Shown: positions 1 to 3,973 of the stretch, piece by piece | Layout of the letters: every line of letters begins with the position of its first letter | Position numbering within the stretch: the first letter of the stretch is position 1 | Assembly: GCA_001798265.1 (NCBI GenBank) | Contig: MGRR01000059.1 | Span: forward strand, 1 to 6,355 | DNA: 6,355 bases | Direction: 5' to 3' | Source: Deltaproteobacteria bacterium RIFCSPHIGHO2_12_FULL_43_9 | GTDB lineage: Bacteria > Bdellovibrionota > O2-12-FULL-43-9 | The notes under the pieces: generated by a model | Database searches by the model: none | What the model saw: only the letters and a program-made list of their open reading frames with translations | What the model was told of the DNA's origin: nothing | Translations under genes and position numbers: made by a program

Positions 1-153
1 TGCCCTATTTAAGCCTAAATAGTAGCTACAATGTAGCGCTTTGTCAAGGATATATTTTGCATTAAATATTTGAAACTATTCCAAATATTTAATGCAAAAT
101 ATATCCTTGACAAAGCGCTACATTGTAGCTACTATTTAGGCTTAAATAGGGCA
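1..153. repeat. 72-bp perfect inverted repeat with 9-base loop
   Basis: Bases 1-72 are the exact reverse complement of 82-153, with 73-81 as the loop. The repeat reaches the first base of the window, so its outer limit is unknown. Each arm contains the same promoter and operator (see 107-135). A long perfect palindrome with a tiny loop at a sequence end is typical of a fold-back chimera made during amplification or assembly. A hairpin chromosome or plasmid end, or a genuine duplicated divergent promoter, are the alternatives. The right arm reads sensibly into the downstream toxin gene and is probably the authentic copy. Confidence 0.97.
107..135 (+). promoter_or_regulatory. Promoter with operator palindrome for the first TA operon
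   Basis: A consensus -35 box TTGACA (107-112) is followed after exactly 17 bp by TACTAT (130-135), placing the transcript start near 142. The spacer holds a palindrome, GCTAC ATT GTAGC (117-129), and GTAGCTAC (125-132) overlaps the -10 box. A protein bound there would block RNA polymerase. This fits the usual autorepression of TA operons by the ribbon-helix-helix antitoxin, here encoded at 431-718. The promoter and palindrome are seen directly; the regulator is inferred. A mirror-image copy (boxes at 42-47 and 19-24, minus strand) lies in the left arm of the inverted repeat. Confidence 0.75.
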
Positions 154-159
154 ATATTA

Positions 160-459
160 ATGTGGTTAATAGCAACTGGGGCTGTAAAAGAAAAAATCAA
201 ATTTATTCATTCTGTAGATTTTATAGAAGCTGAAGAAGCGTTTTTTAATTTCAAAGGACCAATGCTTATTGATGATAGGGAGAAACATAAATCAAAGCCA
301 CATACTGTCTGGTTTATATCTGAGACGTTTGAAGGAAGATTGTTAAAATTAGTTATCATTCCTTACATAGAAGAAGGGTTAGCAGTGTTGCGAACAGCAT
401 ATGAACCAAGCAAGGAGGAAAAAGAATTATATGAAAGTACAACCCAAAAAAAAGTTTGA
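160..459 (+). CDS. BrnT-like type II toxin
   Basis: I read this as a small ribonuclease-type toxin of the BrnT kind (99 residues; BrnT proteins are about 90). Family-like features are FIEAEEAFF (21-29), the acidic DDRE turn (38-41), ETFEGRLLKLVIIP (55-68) and the C-terminal VLRTAYEPSKEEKELYE (76-92), which resembles the BrnT ending with Arg and Ala before a charged helix. Known BrnT toxins cleave RNA and stop translation; that activity is inferred here. The reading frame is open from 70, but the predicted transcript starts near 142, so ATG 160 is the first usable start. It has a weak TAGGG (147-151) eight bases upstream. The extra upstream codons lie inside the inverted repeat and are probably not translated. 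The stop overlaps the antitoxin start by 29 bp. Toxin-first order is normal for BrnT-BrnA. The family call is moderate because sequence similarity is judged from memory. Confidence 0.68.
   Translation: MWLIATGAVKEKIKFIHSVDFIEAEEAFFNFKGPMLIDDREKHKSKPHTVWFISETFEGRLLKLVIIPYIEEGLAVLRTAYEPSKEEKELYESTTQKKV
412..418 (+). promoter_or_regulatory. Shine-Dalgarno site of the first antitoxin
   Basis: AAGGAGG lies 12 bases before ATG 431, inside the 3' end of the toxin gene. It supports ATG 431 over the in-frame ATG at 401, which lies upstream of this site. Confidence 0.65.
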
Positions 460-718
460 AAAATTTGCTCAAGATGCAATCGATGATGCAGAACAAAAAG
501 AATGGGAAAGTGGAAGATATGGTAGAGATCCAAAGCATGCAAAGGTTGCCAAGATAGAATTACCAGATGAACGACCGCTGCCCACCTCAATTCGTATTCC
601 AGTTGATTTAATTCGAGATTTAAAAGAATTGGCTGATTGTGAGGGCTTGAGATACCAAGCATATTTAAAGATGATTTTAACTAGGCATGTTAGGGCAAAG
701 AAAAAAGAGCTTAAATAA
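431..718 (+). CDS. BrnA/CopG-like ribbon-helix-helix antitoxin
   Basis: This 95-residue protein is the likely antitoxin partner of the BrnT-like toxin. The C-terminal half has the ribbon-helix-helix layout: a beta strand at 51-57 (PTSIRIP), helix A at 58-71 (VDLIRDLKELADCE), a turn at 72-73, and helix B at 74-88 (RYQAYLKMILTRHVR). Two such chains would pair to bind the palindrome in the promoter at 117-132. The N-terminal half (1-48) is charged and helical (FEKFAQDAIDDAEQKEW), and would be the part that wraps the toxin, as in BrnA-type antitoxins. ATG 431 is chosen because of the Shine-Dalgarno at 412-418. The 29-bp overlap with the toxin suggests coupled translation. The RHH fold is clear; the exact family name (BrnA versus another CopG-type antitoxin) is less certain. 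Confidence 0.8.
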   Translation: MKVQPKKKFEKFAQDAIDDAEQKEWESGRYGRDPKHAKVAKIELPDERPLPTSIRIPVDLIRDLKELADCEGLRYQAYLKMILTRHVRAKKKELK

Positions 719-760
719 CATATTTCAGAAAAGCCCGCCTTTTAATACACAGATGGCGGA

Positions 761-789
761 GCCTGTCCTGAGCGTAGTGAAGGGTCTCC
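761..789. repeat. Fragment of a dispersed CCTGAG-type repeat
   Basis: The stretch GCCTGTCCTGAGCGTAG and the bases after it, up to GGGTCTCC, are a diverged single copy of the CCTGAGGCGAAGCCGAAGGATCT-like repeat seen at 3011-3038 and 4956-4986. It stands alone here, next to the composite palindrome at 805-894. Confidence 0.5.
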
Positions 790-804
790 TGCGGACCTCC
801 TTGC

Positions 805-894
805 AATAACGAAAGCGTCATCCCCGTGAAAACGGGGATCTGGATTCCCGCCTGCGCCGGAATGACTCTACGCGGGAACGATGCTTTCGTTATT
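805..894. repeat. Composite palindromic repeat (REP/BIME or MITE-like)
   Basis: Outer 15-base arms (805-819 and 880-894, AATAACGAAAGC.. / ..GCTTTCGTTATT) pair with one mismatch. Inside is a strong hairpin, ATCCCCGT-GAAA-ACGGGGAT (820-839), followed by a looser one, ATTCC..GGAAT (844-863). The core 817-866 is bounded by GTC and GAC. Paired ATTCCCG-type hairpins of this sort are widespread interspersed repeats in bacteria. The extra AATAACGAAAGC arms make this copy look like a small non-autonomous element. No transposase or RAYT gene is present in the window. Confidence 0.8.
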
Positions 895-896
895 TC

Positions 897-915
897 GCCG
901 ATATAATATACCGGC
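897..915. repeat. 19-bp near-palindrome upstream of the second TA promoter
   Basis: GCCGATATA and TATACCGGC are inverted around base 906 with one mismatched pair. It lies 22 bp before the -35 box of the second TA operon. It could be an accessory operator or only the edge of the neighbouring repeat; nothing decides between them. Confidence 0.35.
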
Positions 916-936
916 TGGTCCGCAATAAAGCATGCA

Positions 937-966
937 TTGACATGAGTGTAACACCAGTGTTACACT
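937..966 (+). promoter_or_regulatory. Promoter and 22-bp operator of the RelE-type TA operon
   Basis: The -35 box TTGACA (937-942) is followed after 18 bp by TACACT (961-966). A perfect inverted repeat, AGTGTAACAC (945-954) CA GTGTTACACT (957-966), fills the spacer and covers the -10 box. The transcript would start near 973, only a few bases ahead of the Shine-Dalgarno GGGAG (973-977). Repression by the antitoxin encoded at 987-1211 is the natural reading, since type II antitoxins with this fold usually repress their own operon. Confidence 0.8.
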
Positions 967-986
967 TATCGTGGGAGAACCGATGT

Positions 987-1211
987 ATGCCTACACTTAA
1001 GAAAAGAATTAACATTACTGTTGATAAAGACCTTTTTACTGCATTAAGCAGGCTTTCCAAGAGGGAACAAAGCTCACTTTCTAATCTAAGCATCAGGTTA
1101 ATTAGGTTTGCCATGGAGCTAGAAGAAGATCGTTATTTCTCTGAAATTGCTGACGAAAGATTAGAAAAAAATGAAAAACGAATTCCTCATGGCAAAGTCT
1201 GGAAAAAATAG
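987..1211 (+). CDS. Ribbon-helix-helix antitoxin, partner of the RelE-type toxin
   Basis: This 74-residue protein has an N-terminal RHH DNA-binding unit: strand KKRINITV (5-12), helix A DKDLFTALSRLSKRE (13-27), and helix B starting at SLSNLSIRLIRFAMELEE (30-47). Its tail, DRYFSEIADERLEKNEKRIPHGKVWKK (48-74), resembles the toxin-binding end of antitoxins encoded next to RelE toxins. ATG 987 is chosen because GGGAG (973-977) is nine bases upstream and the predicted transcript starts near 973. A longer frame from 942 would need translation of the promoter itself. The TAG stop shares its last base with the GTG start of the toxin, so the two are translationally coupled. A strong palindrome over the promoter supports self-repression. 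Intact. Confidence 0.85.
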   Translation: MPTLKKRINITVDKDLFTALSRLSKREQSSLSNLSIRLIRFAMELEEDRYFSEIADERLEKNEKRIPHGKVWKK

Positions 1212-1465
1212 TGTCTAATATTGAATATCTTGAAAGCGTTGTAGAAGGCGACTTACCTGGTATCTCCCATACGGAGCAAATTAATATTAGGAATGCGATT
1301 GAAAAGAAATTACAAACCAATCCAATAGAGTTTGGTAAACCGCTCCAATATAGTCTAAAGGGGTGCAGAAGGCTTAGGGTTGGAAAATATAGGGTAATTT
1401 ATAAAATCGAGGGAAAAACTGTATTAGTCATTAAAATTGGCCATAGAGATGATGTTTATGAATAA
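1211..1465 (+). CDS. RelE/ParE-superfamily mRNA interferase toxin
   Basis: An 84-residue toxin, full length for the RelE family. It shows the usual pattern: an N-terminal helical region with KKLQTNPIEFGKPL (32-45), then LKGCRRLRVGKYRVIYKIEG (49-68), matching the common ..L.G..RLRVGDYRIIYEI.. strand pair, and a C-terminal KIGHRDDVYE (75-84) equivalent to the usual VGHRREVY. Family members cut mRNA on the ribosome, with Arg and His residues of these segments contributing; ParE-like relatives instead hit gyrase, and sequence by eye leans to RelE. The start is GTG 1211, overlapping the antitoxin stop by one base, with only a weak upstream GGAAA. Translation therefore likely depends on the antitoxin. 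The gene is intact and ends 12 bp from the convergent lipoprotein gene. Confidence 0.88.
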   Translation: MSNIEYLESVVEGDLPGISHTEQINIRNAIEKKLQTNPIEFGKPLQYSLKGCRRLRVGKYRVIYKIEGKTVLVIKIGHRDDVYE

Positions 1466-1477
1466 CCAATGGGTTGG

Positions 1478-2167
1478 TTACGGAAGTCGAGGGCCACGTC
1501 CCAACGGGGTAAACTTCAGACGAACCGCAATATTAAGGTGATATAAGTCATTATCAAAATAGTTACGATATTCTACCGATGCCCTATATTCGTAATGATC
1601 AGGATCGGTCTGGAAAAAATAATAGTTGTCTGAATAATCCGCCAATAAACCGACATAACTATTGAAGTTGGTTGTTCTAAGTGGAACCGGCGCTCCAAAA
1701 CTCCAGATCGGCTCTTTGCGTCCGAAATCCCTTTTGACAAAATATTCCTGCAATTGAAGATCATGTCTCCCCTCCGGAGAAACATACATGCTATACATAC
1801 CTACCATACTTCCATACAATTGATCGTTTATGTCCGGATTAGGGAATGTGCATGCAATGTTTGCAGTAAAAGCACCTAAGGGTGTTACCTCCTGGTGAAT
1901 CTGCCATCTCTCTGTGTAACCAAATCTTGTTTTATCAATATAGAGATCAGCGCCAATATAGTCGTAAGCGCCTGGAGGTAGGGCCTCGCTTGAAATAGGA
2001 ACAGATCTTACATTCTCCACATATATCGGAAACGCTGCTCCGCACGCACCTGTAATAGACCCTCCAGAAGTTGAAGGGCCCGCAGCAACAGGGGGATCCT
2101 CATCGCCACATCCAACAATTCCAAACAGAGAAATTATTGTGGTCAAAATTAAAAAACTCTTTTTCAT
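1478..2167 (-). CDS. Unrecognised secreted lipoprotein
   Basis: A 229-residue protein with a clear lipoprotein signal peptide: MKKS, a hydrophobic stretch (5-18) and the lipobox I-V-G-C with Cys20 as the lipidated residue. Gly at +2 gives no inner-membrane retention signal, so an outer-membrane anchor is plausible. A low-complexity linker rich in Pro, Gly and Ser (22-40) follows. The remainder (41-229) is rich in Tyr, Phe and Asn with alternating polar and aromatic runs, suggesting a beta-rich domain. Cys42 and Cys106 could form a disulfide. I recognise no family. GAGG (complement of 2180-2183) lies about 12 bases before ATG 2167. The gene is 165 bp downstream of the adenosyltransferase on the same strand, and I see no convincing promoter of its own. 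It would be a substrate of Lgt, encoded at 3974-4780. Confidence 0.85.
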   Translation of the reverse strand: MKKSFLILTTIISLFGIVGCGDEDPPVAAGPSTSGGSITGACGAAFPIYVENVRSVPISSEALPPGAYDYIGADLYIDKTRFGYTERWQIHQEVTPLGAFTANIACTFPNPDINDQLYGSMVGMYSMYVSPEGRHDLQLQEYFVKRDFGRKEPIWSFGAPVPLRTTNFNSYVGLLADYSDNYYFFQTDPDHYEYRASVEYRNYFDNDLYHLNIAVRLKFTPLGRGPRLP

Positions 2168-2246
2168 ATCTCTAATATCCTCACTTAATCATGGCTATCC
2201 ACAGGGGTTGAGGCACTCCAACCTGTTATTTCTGCAAGTCTGAGGC

Positions 2247-2260
2247 CAAGGATCTCCTTG
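2247..2260. repeat. 14-bp palindrome upstream of the lipoprotein gene
   Basis: CAAGGA TC TCCTTG is a perfect inverted repeat with a 2-base centre, 80 bp upstream of the lipoprotein start. It could be a protein-binding site for a regulator of that gene. The loop is too short for a good RNA hairpin, and there is no T-run for a terminator. Confidence 0.35.
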
Positions 2261-2332
2261 ATAACTATTTGATTTTATTGGACTAGTTTTTAAATTTTGC
2301 CTTGATCAGGCGCGAAATGTGACAAAATTTGG

Positions 2333-2887
2333 CTAAGACCTCTTCCAAATTGTCTCTTTTATATTAGAGCGGTTGTTTAGTACCCTTGCTAAAACAAAGA
2401 GCAGATCCGAGAGACGATTTAGATAAATTAATACCTCTTTGTTCGCTTTTCCCTCATTTGTTAAGGCAGATACGTACCTTTCAGCCCTTCTGCAGACCGT
2501 CCGGGCAAAATGAAGATATGAGGCGGGAATTGTGCCTCCGGGAAGAATAAAGTTTTTTAATTCCGGCAACTGCGAATCAAATTTATCGATTATTCTTTCT
2601 AATTTTATAGTCTGCTCTGGAGATACCCTGTCGATTTTTTTCTCTTTTTCTGCGTTTCCCACAGGGGTGGATAAATCAGATCCTATCTGAAACAGATCTC
2701 TTTGGATTTCAATTATTATATCCTTGATCTCTTTATCAGTTGTACAGGAAACGGCCAACCCAAGAATCGCGGCCAGCTCATCTACATTTCCATAGGCATG
2801 AAAAAAGAGTGAATGCTTCGGAATTCTCTCTCCGGTAAACAAGCCAGACTCACCCTTATCACCTTTTTTTGTATAGATTTTCACCAT
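2333..2887 (-). CDS. PduO-type ATP:cob(I)alamin adenosyltransferase
   Basis: Transfers the adenosyl group of ATP to cob(I)alamin, making the coenzyme used by B12-dependent mutases and dehydratases. It acts in the cytoplasm, as a trimer in known relatives. The 184-residue chain carries all family landmarks: the ATP-binding N-terminus KIYTKKGDKGESGLF (3-17), YGNVDELAAILGL (32-44), LPGGTIPASYLHFARTVCRRAERYV (115-139, with the RRAER core at 133-137) and LNRLSDLLFVLAR (156-168). Length is normal. ATG 2887 is chosen because the protein then begins MVKIYTKKGD, as relatives do; the frame continues upstream to TTG 2911. No Shine-Dalgarno is visible, and the predicted transcript begins about five bases before the ATG. 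No cobalamin riboswitch is seen upstream. No B12-dependent enzyme is encoded in the window, so the client enzyme is unknown. The symbol denotes family type. Confidence 0.95.
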   Translation of the reverse strand: MVKIYTKKGDKGESGLFTGERIPKHSLFFHAYGNVDELAAILGLAVSCTTDKEIKDIIIEIQRDLFQIGSDLSTPVGNAEKEKKIDRVSPEQTIKLERIIDKFDSQLPELKNFILPGGTIPASYLHFARTVCRRAERYVSALTNEGKANKEVLIYLNRLSDLLFVLARVLNNRSNIKETIWKRS

Positions 2888-2898
2888 AGGATTACATA

Positions 2899-2927
2899 AT
2901 CGTAAAAGCAAATTAGAAATTAAACAA
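2899..2927 (-). promoter_or_regulatory. Candidate promoter of the adenosyltransferase gene
   Basis: On the minus strand TTGTTT (2922-2927) and TACGAT (2899-2904) are 17 bp apart. The start of transcription would be near 2892, leaving about five untranslated bases. This agrees with the absence of a Shine-Dalgarno site. Both boxes are only partial matches. Confidence 0.45.
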
Positions 2928-2966
2928 GCAGATAAAAGATCCAGGCGAAAGCCGGGATGACGATCA

Positions 2967-3004
2967 CGTCATTGCGAGGAGCGCCAAGCGCGACGAAGCA
3001 ATCT
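2967..3004. repeat. Dispersed repeat, CGTCATTGCGAGG type, single arm
   Basis: The segment runs from CGTCATTGCGAGGAGCG to CGACGAAGCAATCT. It is a near copy of the left arm of the hairpin at 5069-5143, differing only in the middle, but has no paired right arm here. It lies in the gene-free stretch between dodecin and the adenosyltransferase. Confidence 0.75.
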
Positions 3005-3010
3005 CAATAA

Positions 3011-3103
3011 GATCCTTCGGCTTCGCCTCAGGATGACGTTGCTTCGCCTCAGGATGACGTTGCTTCGCCTCAGGATGACGTTGCTTCGCCTCAGGATGAT
3101 GCT
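3011..3103. repeat. 21-bp tandem repeat, four units, growing from a dispersed repeat
   Basis: A dispersed repeat GATCCTTCGGCTTCGCC.. (3011-3038) leads into four units of 21 bp with core GCTTCGCCTCAGGATGACG, at 3020-3040, 3041-3061, 3062-3082 and 3083-3103. The first three are identical; the fourth has changes near its end. Exact identity suggests recent expansion by slippage. It ends four bases before the dodecin stop codon. No coding frame or T-run terminator is seen. Confidence 0.9.
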
Positions 3104-3106
3104 TTG

Positions 3107-3310
3107 CTAGTCTTCCAAAACAAACGTAACCTTCAAATCGACTCTATATTCTGAGGGTTTTCCATTATTTACAACTACGGATTGCTCCTTCACCCATGCA
3201 CTCTTTATGTTTTTTAATGTTTTAGAGGCACGGCTGATTCCCTGCTGAATGGCGTCTTCAAAACTCTTTGTTGAAGATGCTGAAATCTCAGTAACCTTCG
3301 CAACCGACAT
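3107..3310 (-). CDS. Dodecin, flavin-binding storage protein
   Basis: Dodecins form hollow twelve-subunit shells that bind flavins and are thought to buffer free flavin and its reactivity. This 67-residue chain has the normal length and layout: strand MSVAKVTEISASS (1-13), one helix SFEDAIQQGISRASKTL (16-32), then IKSAWVKEQSVVVNNG (35-50) and EYRVDLKVTFVLED (54-67). Trp39 is at the position that stacks on flavin in studied dodecins. The next ligand position, a Gln in the mycobacterial and Thermus proteins as I recall them, is Arg56 here, which I believe is usual in the SAWVK-type subgroup. ATG 3310 is fixed by AAAGGAG (3316-3322) five bases upstream; the frame extends to TTG 3325, but that would put the Shine-Dalgarno inside the gene. 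It lies 85 bp after the GTGxD-repeat gene on the same strand and could be co-transcribed. No symbol is given, as usage varies. Confidence 0.95.
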   Translation of the reverse strand: MSVAKVTEISASSTKSFEDAIQQGISRASKTLKNIKSAWVKEQSVVVNNGKPSEYRVDLKVTFVLED

Positions 3311-3315
3311 AGAGG

Positions 3316-3322
3316 CTCCTTT
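3316..3322 (-). promoter_or_regulatory. Shine-Dalgarno site of dodecin
   Basis: AAAGGAG on the minus strand, five bases before ATG 3310, decides the start against the upstream in-frame TTG at 3325. Confidence 0.9.
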
Positions 3323-3395
3323 CAATATAAACCAACTCAGAGGTATCTATCGGCATCAAAAGTTAAAAAAATAAATAAAAAAAGAAATCTCCTTA

Positions 3396-3872
3396 TTAGG
3401 GTAAATCCCGGACCCGCAAAAAGGTGTTTACAACAGCCGGATTATCAGCACCCGTACCAAAGGTATTGATCAATCTGGCTATCGCCTCATGGTCATTAAC
3501 GCCCTGATCCGCAACCGAGTGAAATCCCCTTAAAAGCGAGCCGTTATCCGCCCCTGTCCCCCATTTTTCAATCAGTCTACCCCTCGCACCAGCATTAATA
3601 TCCTCTTTCACCAGATTGAAATATGTTCTTAAATACGCACTGCTATCGGCTCCGGTGCCACCAGCCTTCACCATACGACCAATATCCTTATCATCAACAC
3701 CGGCCTCTTTAAGATTTCTCAGCGTTTTCAACATCGATTTATTATCCACGCCGGTACCCCAGGCCTCCATAATGATAGCAATGGAGTTCTCATCTTCTAT
3801 CAGGGCCAATGCATCAGTTGAAAAAGTTAATTGAATAAAAAGGAGAGCAAAAACACCAAACAACACACGCAT
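3396..3872 (-). CDS. Secreted protein with four GTGxD(N/S) tandem repeats
   Basis: A 158-residue protein I do not recognise. It has a cleavable signal peptide: MR, hydrophobic VLFGVFALLFIQLTF (3-17), and likely cleavage after A-L-A (21-23). The whole mature part is four units of 33-34 residues. Each begins with a short hydrophobic helix ending in an aromatic residue or Gly, then GTG(A/V)D(N/S): anchors at Trp38, Gly71, Trp104 and Phe138. A second helix and a loop follow, such as LKEAGVDDKDI (54-64) or VADQGVNDHEAI (120-131). The last unit stops early, so the array is about 3.6 units. The Asp and Asn residues in the loops could bind metal, but this is speculation. ATG 3872 is fixed by AAGGGAGG five bases upstream. 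The gene is divergent from lgt and 85 bp upstream of dodecin. An alpha-helical repeat protein of the periplasm or cell surface is the best guess. Confidence 0.85.
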   Translation of the reverse strand: MRVLFGVFALLFIQLTFSTDALALIEDENSIAIIMEAWGTGVDNKSMLKTLRNLKEAGVDDKDIGRMVKAGGTGADSSAYLRTYFNLVKEDINAGARGRLIEKWGTGADNGSLLRGFHSVADQGVNDHEAIARLINTFGTGADNPAVVNTFLRVRDLP

Positions 3873-3877
3873 AGATA

Positions 3878-3885
3878 CCTCCCTT
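3878..3885 (-). promoter_or_regulatory. Shine-Dalgarno site of the repeat protein
   Basis: AAGGGAGG on the minus strand, five bases before ATG 3872. It rules out the longer frame that begins at 3899, upstream of this site. Confidence 0.9.
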
Positions 3886-3910
3886 GATGAATCAAACAAA
3901 CAACGGCAAA

Positions 3911-3939
3911 ACGATACTTGAATTTAAACCTGTAAACAA
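3911..3939 (-). promoter_or_regulatory. Candidate promoter of the repeat-protein gene
   Basis: On the minus strand TTGTTT (3934-3939) and TATCGT (3911-3916) are 17 bp apart, with a transcript start near 3904 and a leader of about 31 bases that includes the Shine-Dalgarno. It overlaps the lgt promoter on the other strand. Confidence 0.5.
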
Positions 3940-3946
3940 GGATAAT
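3918..3946 (+). promoter_or_regulatory. Promoter of lgt
   Basis: TTGAAT (3918-3923) and GATAAT (3941-3946) are exactly 17 bp apart, placing the transcript start near 3953. This excludes the upstream in-frame ATG 3887 as a start and agrees with ATG 3974. Confidence 0.65.
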
Positions 3947-3973
3947 TTCCTCTGGTCAAGAACCAGAGAGAAC

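Noticed and set aside
70..159. N-terminal extension of the toxin frame through the inverted repeat
   Set aside because: It lies upstream of the predicted transcript start (about 142), covers the promoter boxes, and is encoded by the palindrome. ATG 160 gives a normal toxin length.
363..662. Minus-strand open frame opposite the antitoxin
   Set aside because: It lies antisense to two well-supported genes, with no ribosome site and unremarkable composition.
735..759. Possible terminator hairpin CCGCC..GGCGG after the first TA operon
   Set aside because: The stem is five bases, the loop is 15 bases, and no T-run follows on either strand.
890..1320. Minus-strand open frames across the second TA operon
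   Set aside because: They are antisense to the antitoxin and toxin genes, whose protein families are recognisable.
1464..1479. Hairpin AACCAA-TGGG-TTGGTT between the convergent toxin and lipoprotein genes
   Set aside because: A six-base AT-containing stem without a T-run on either side overlaps both stop codons. It is too weak to call a terminator.
2292..2330. Inverted repeat AAATTTTG / CAAAATTT just after the adenosyltransferase stop
   Set aside because: The arms are only eight bases and AT-rich, the loop is 23 bases, and no T-run follows in the direction of transcription. It could be chance.
2941..3103. CRISPR array
   Set aside because: The 21-bp units follow each other without variable spacers, and no cas gene is present.
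2888..3106. Cobalamin riboswitch upstream of the adenosyltransferase, or a small RNA
   Set aside because: No B12-box-like sequence is seen. The segment is made of dispersed and tandem repeats, and the predicted leader is only about five bases.
3616..3834. Plus-strand open frame opposite the repeat protein
   Set aside because: It is a shadow of the minus-strand tandem repeats, which have a signal peptide and a strong Shine-Dalgarno.
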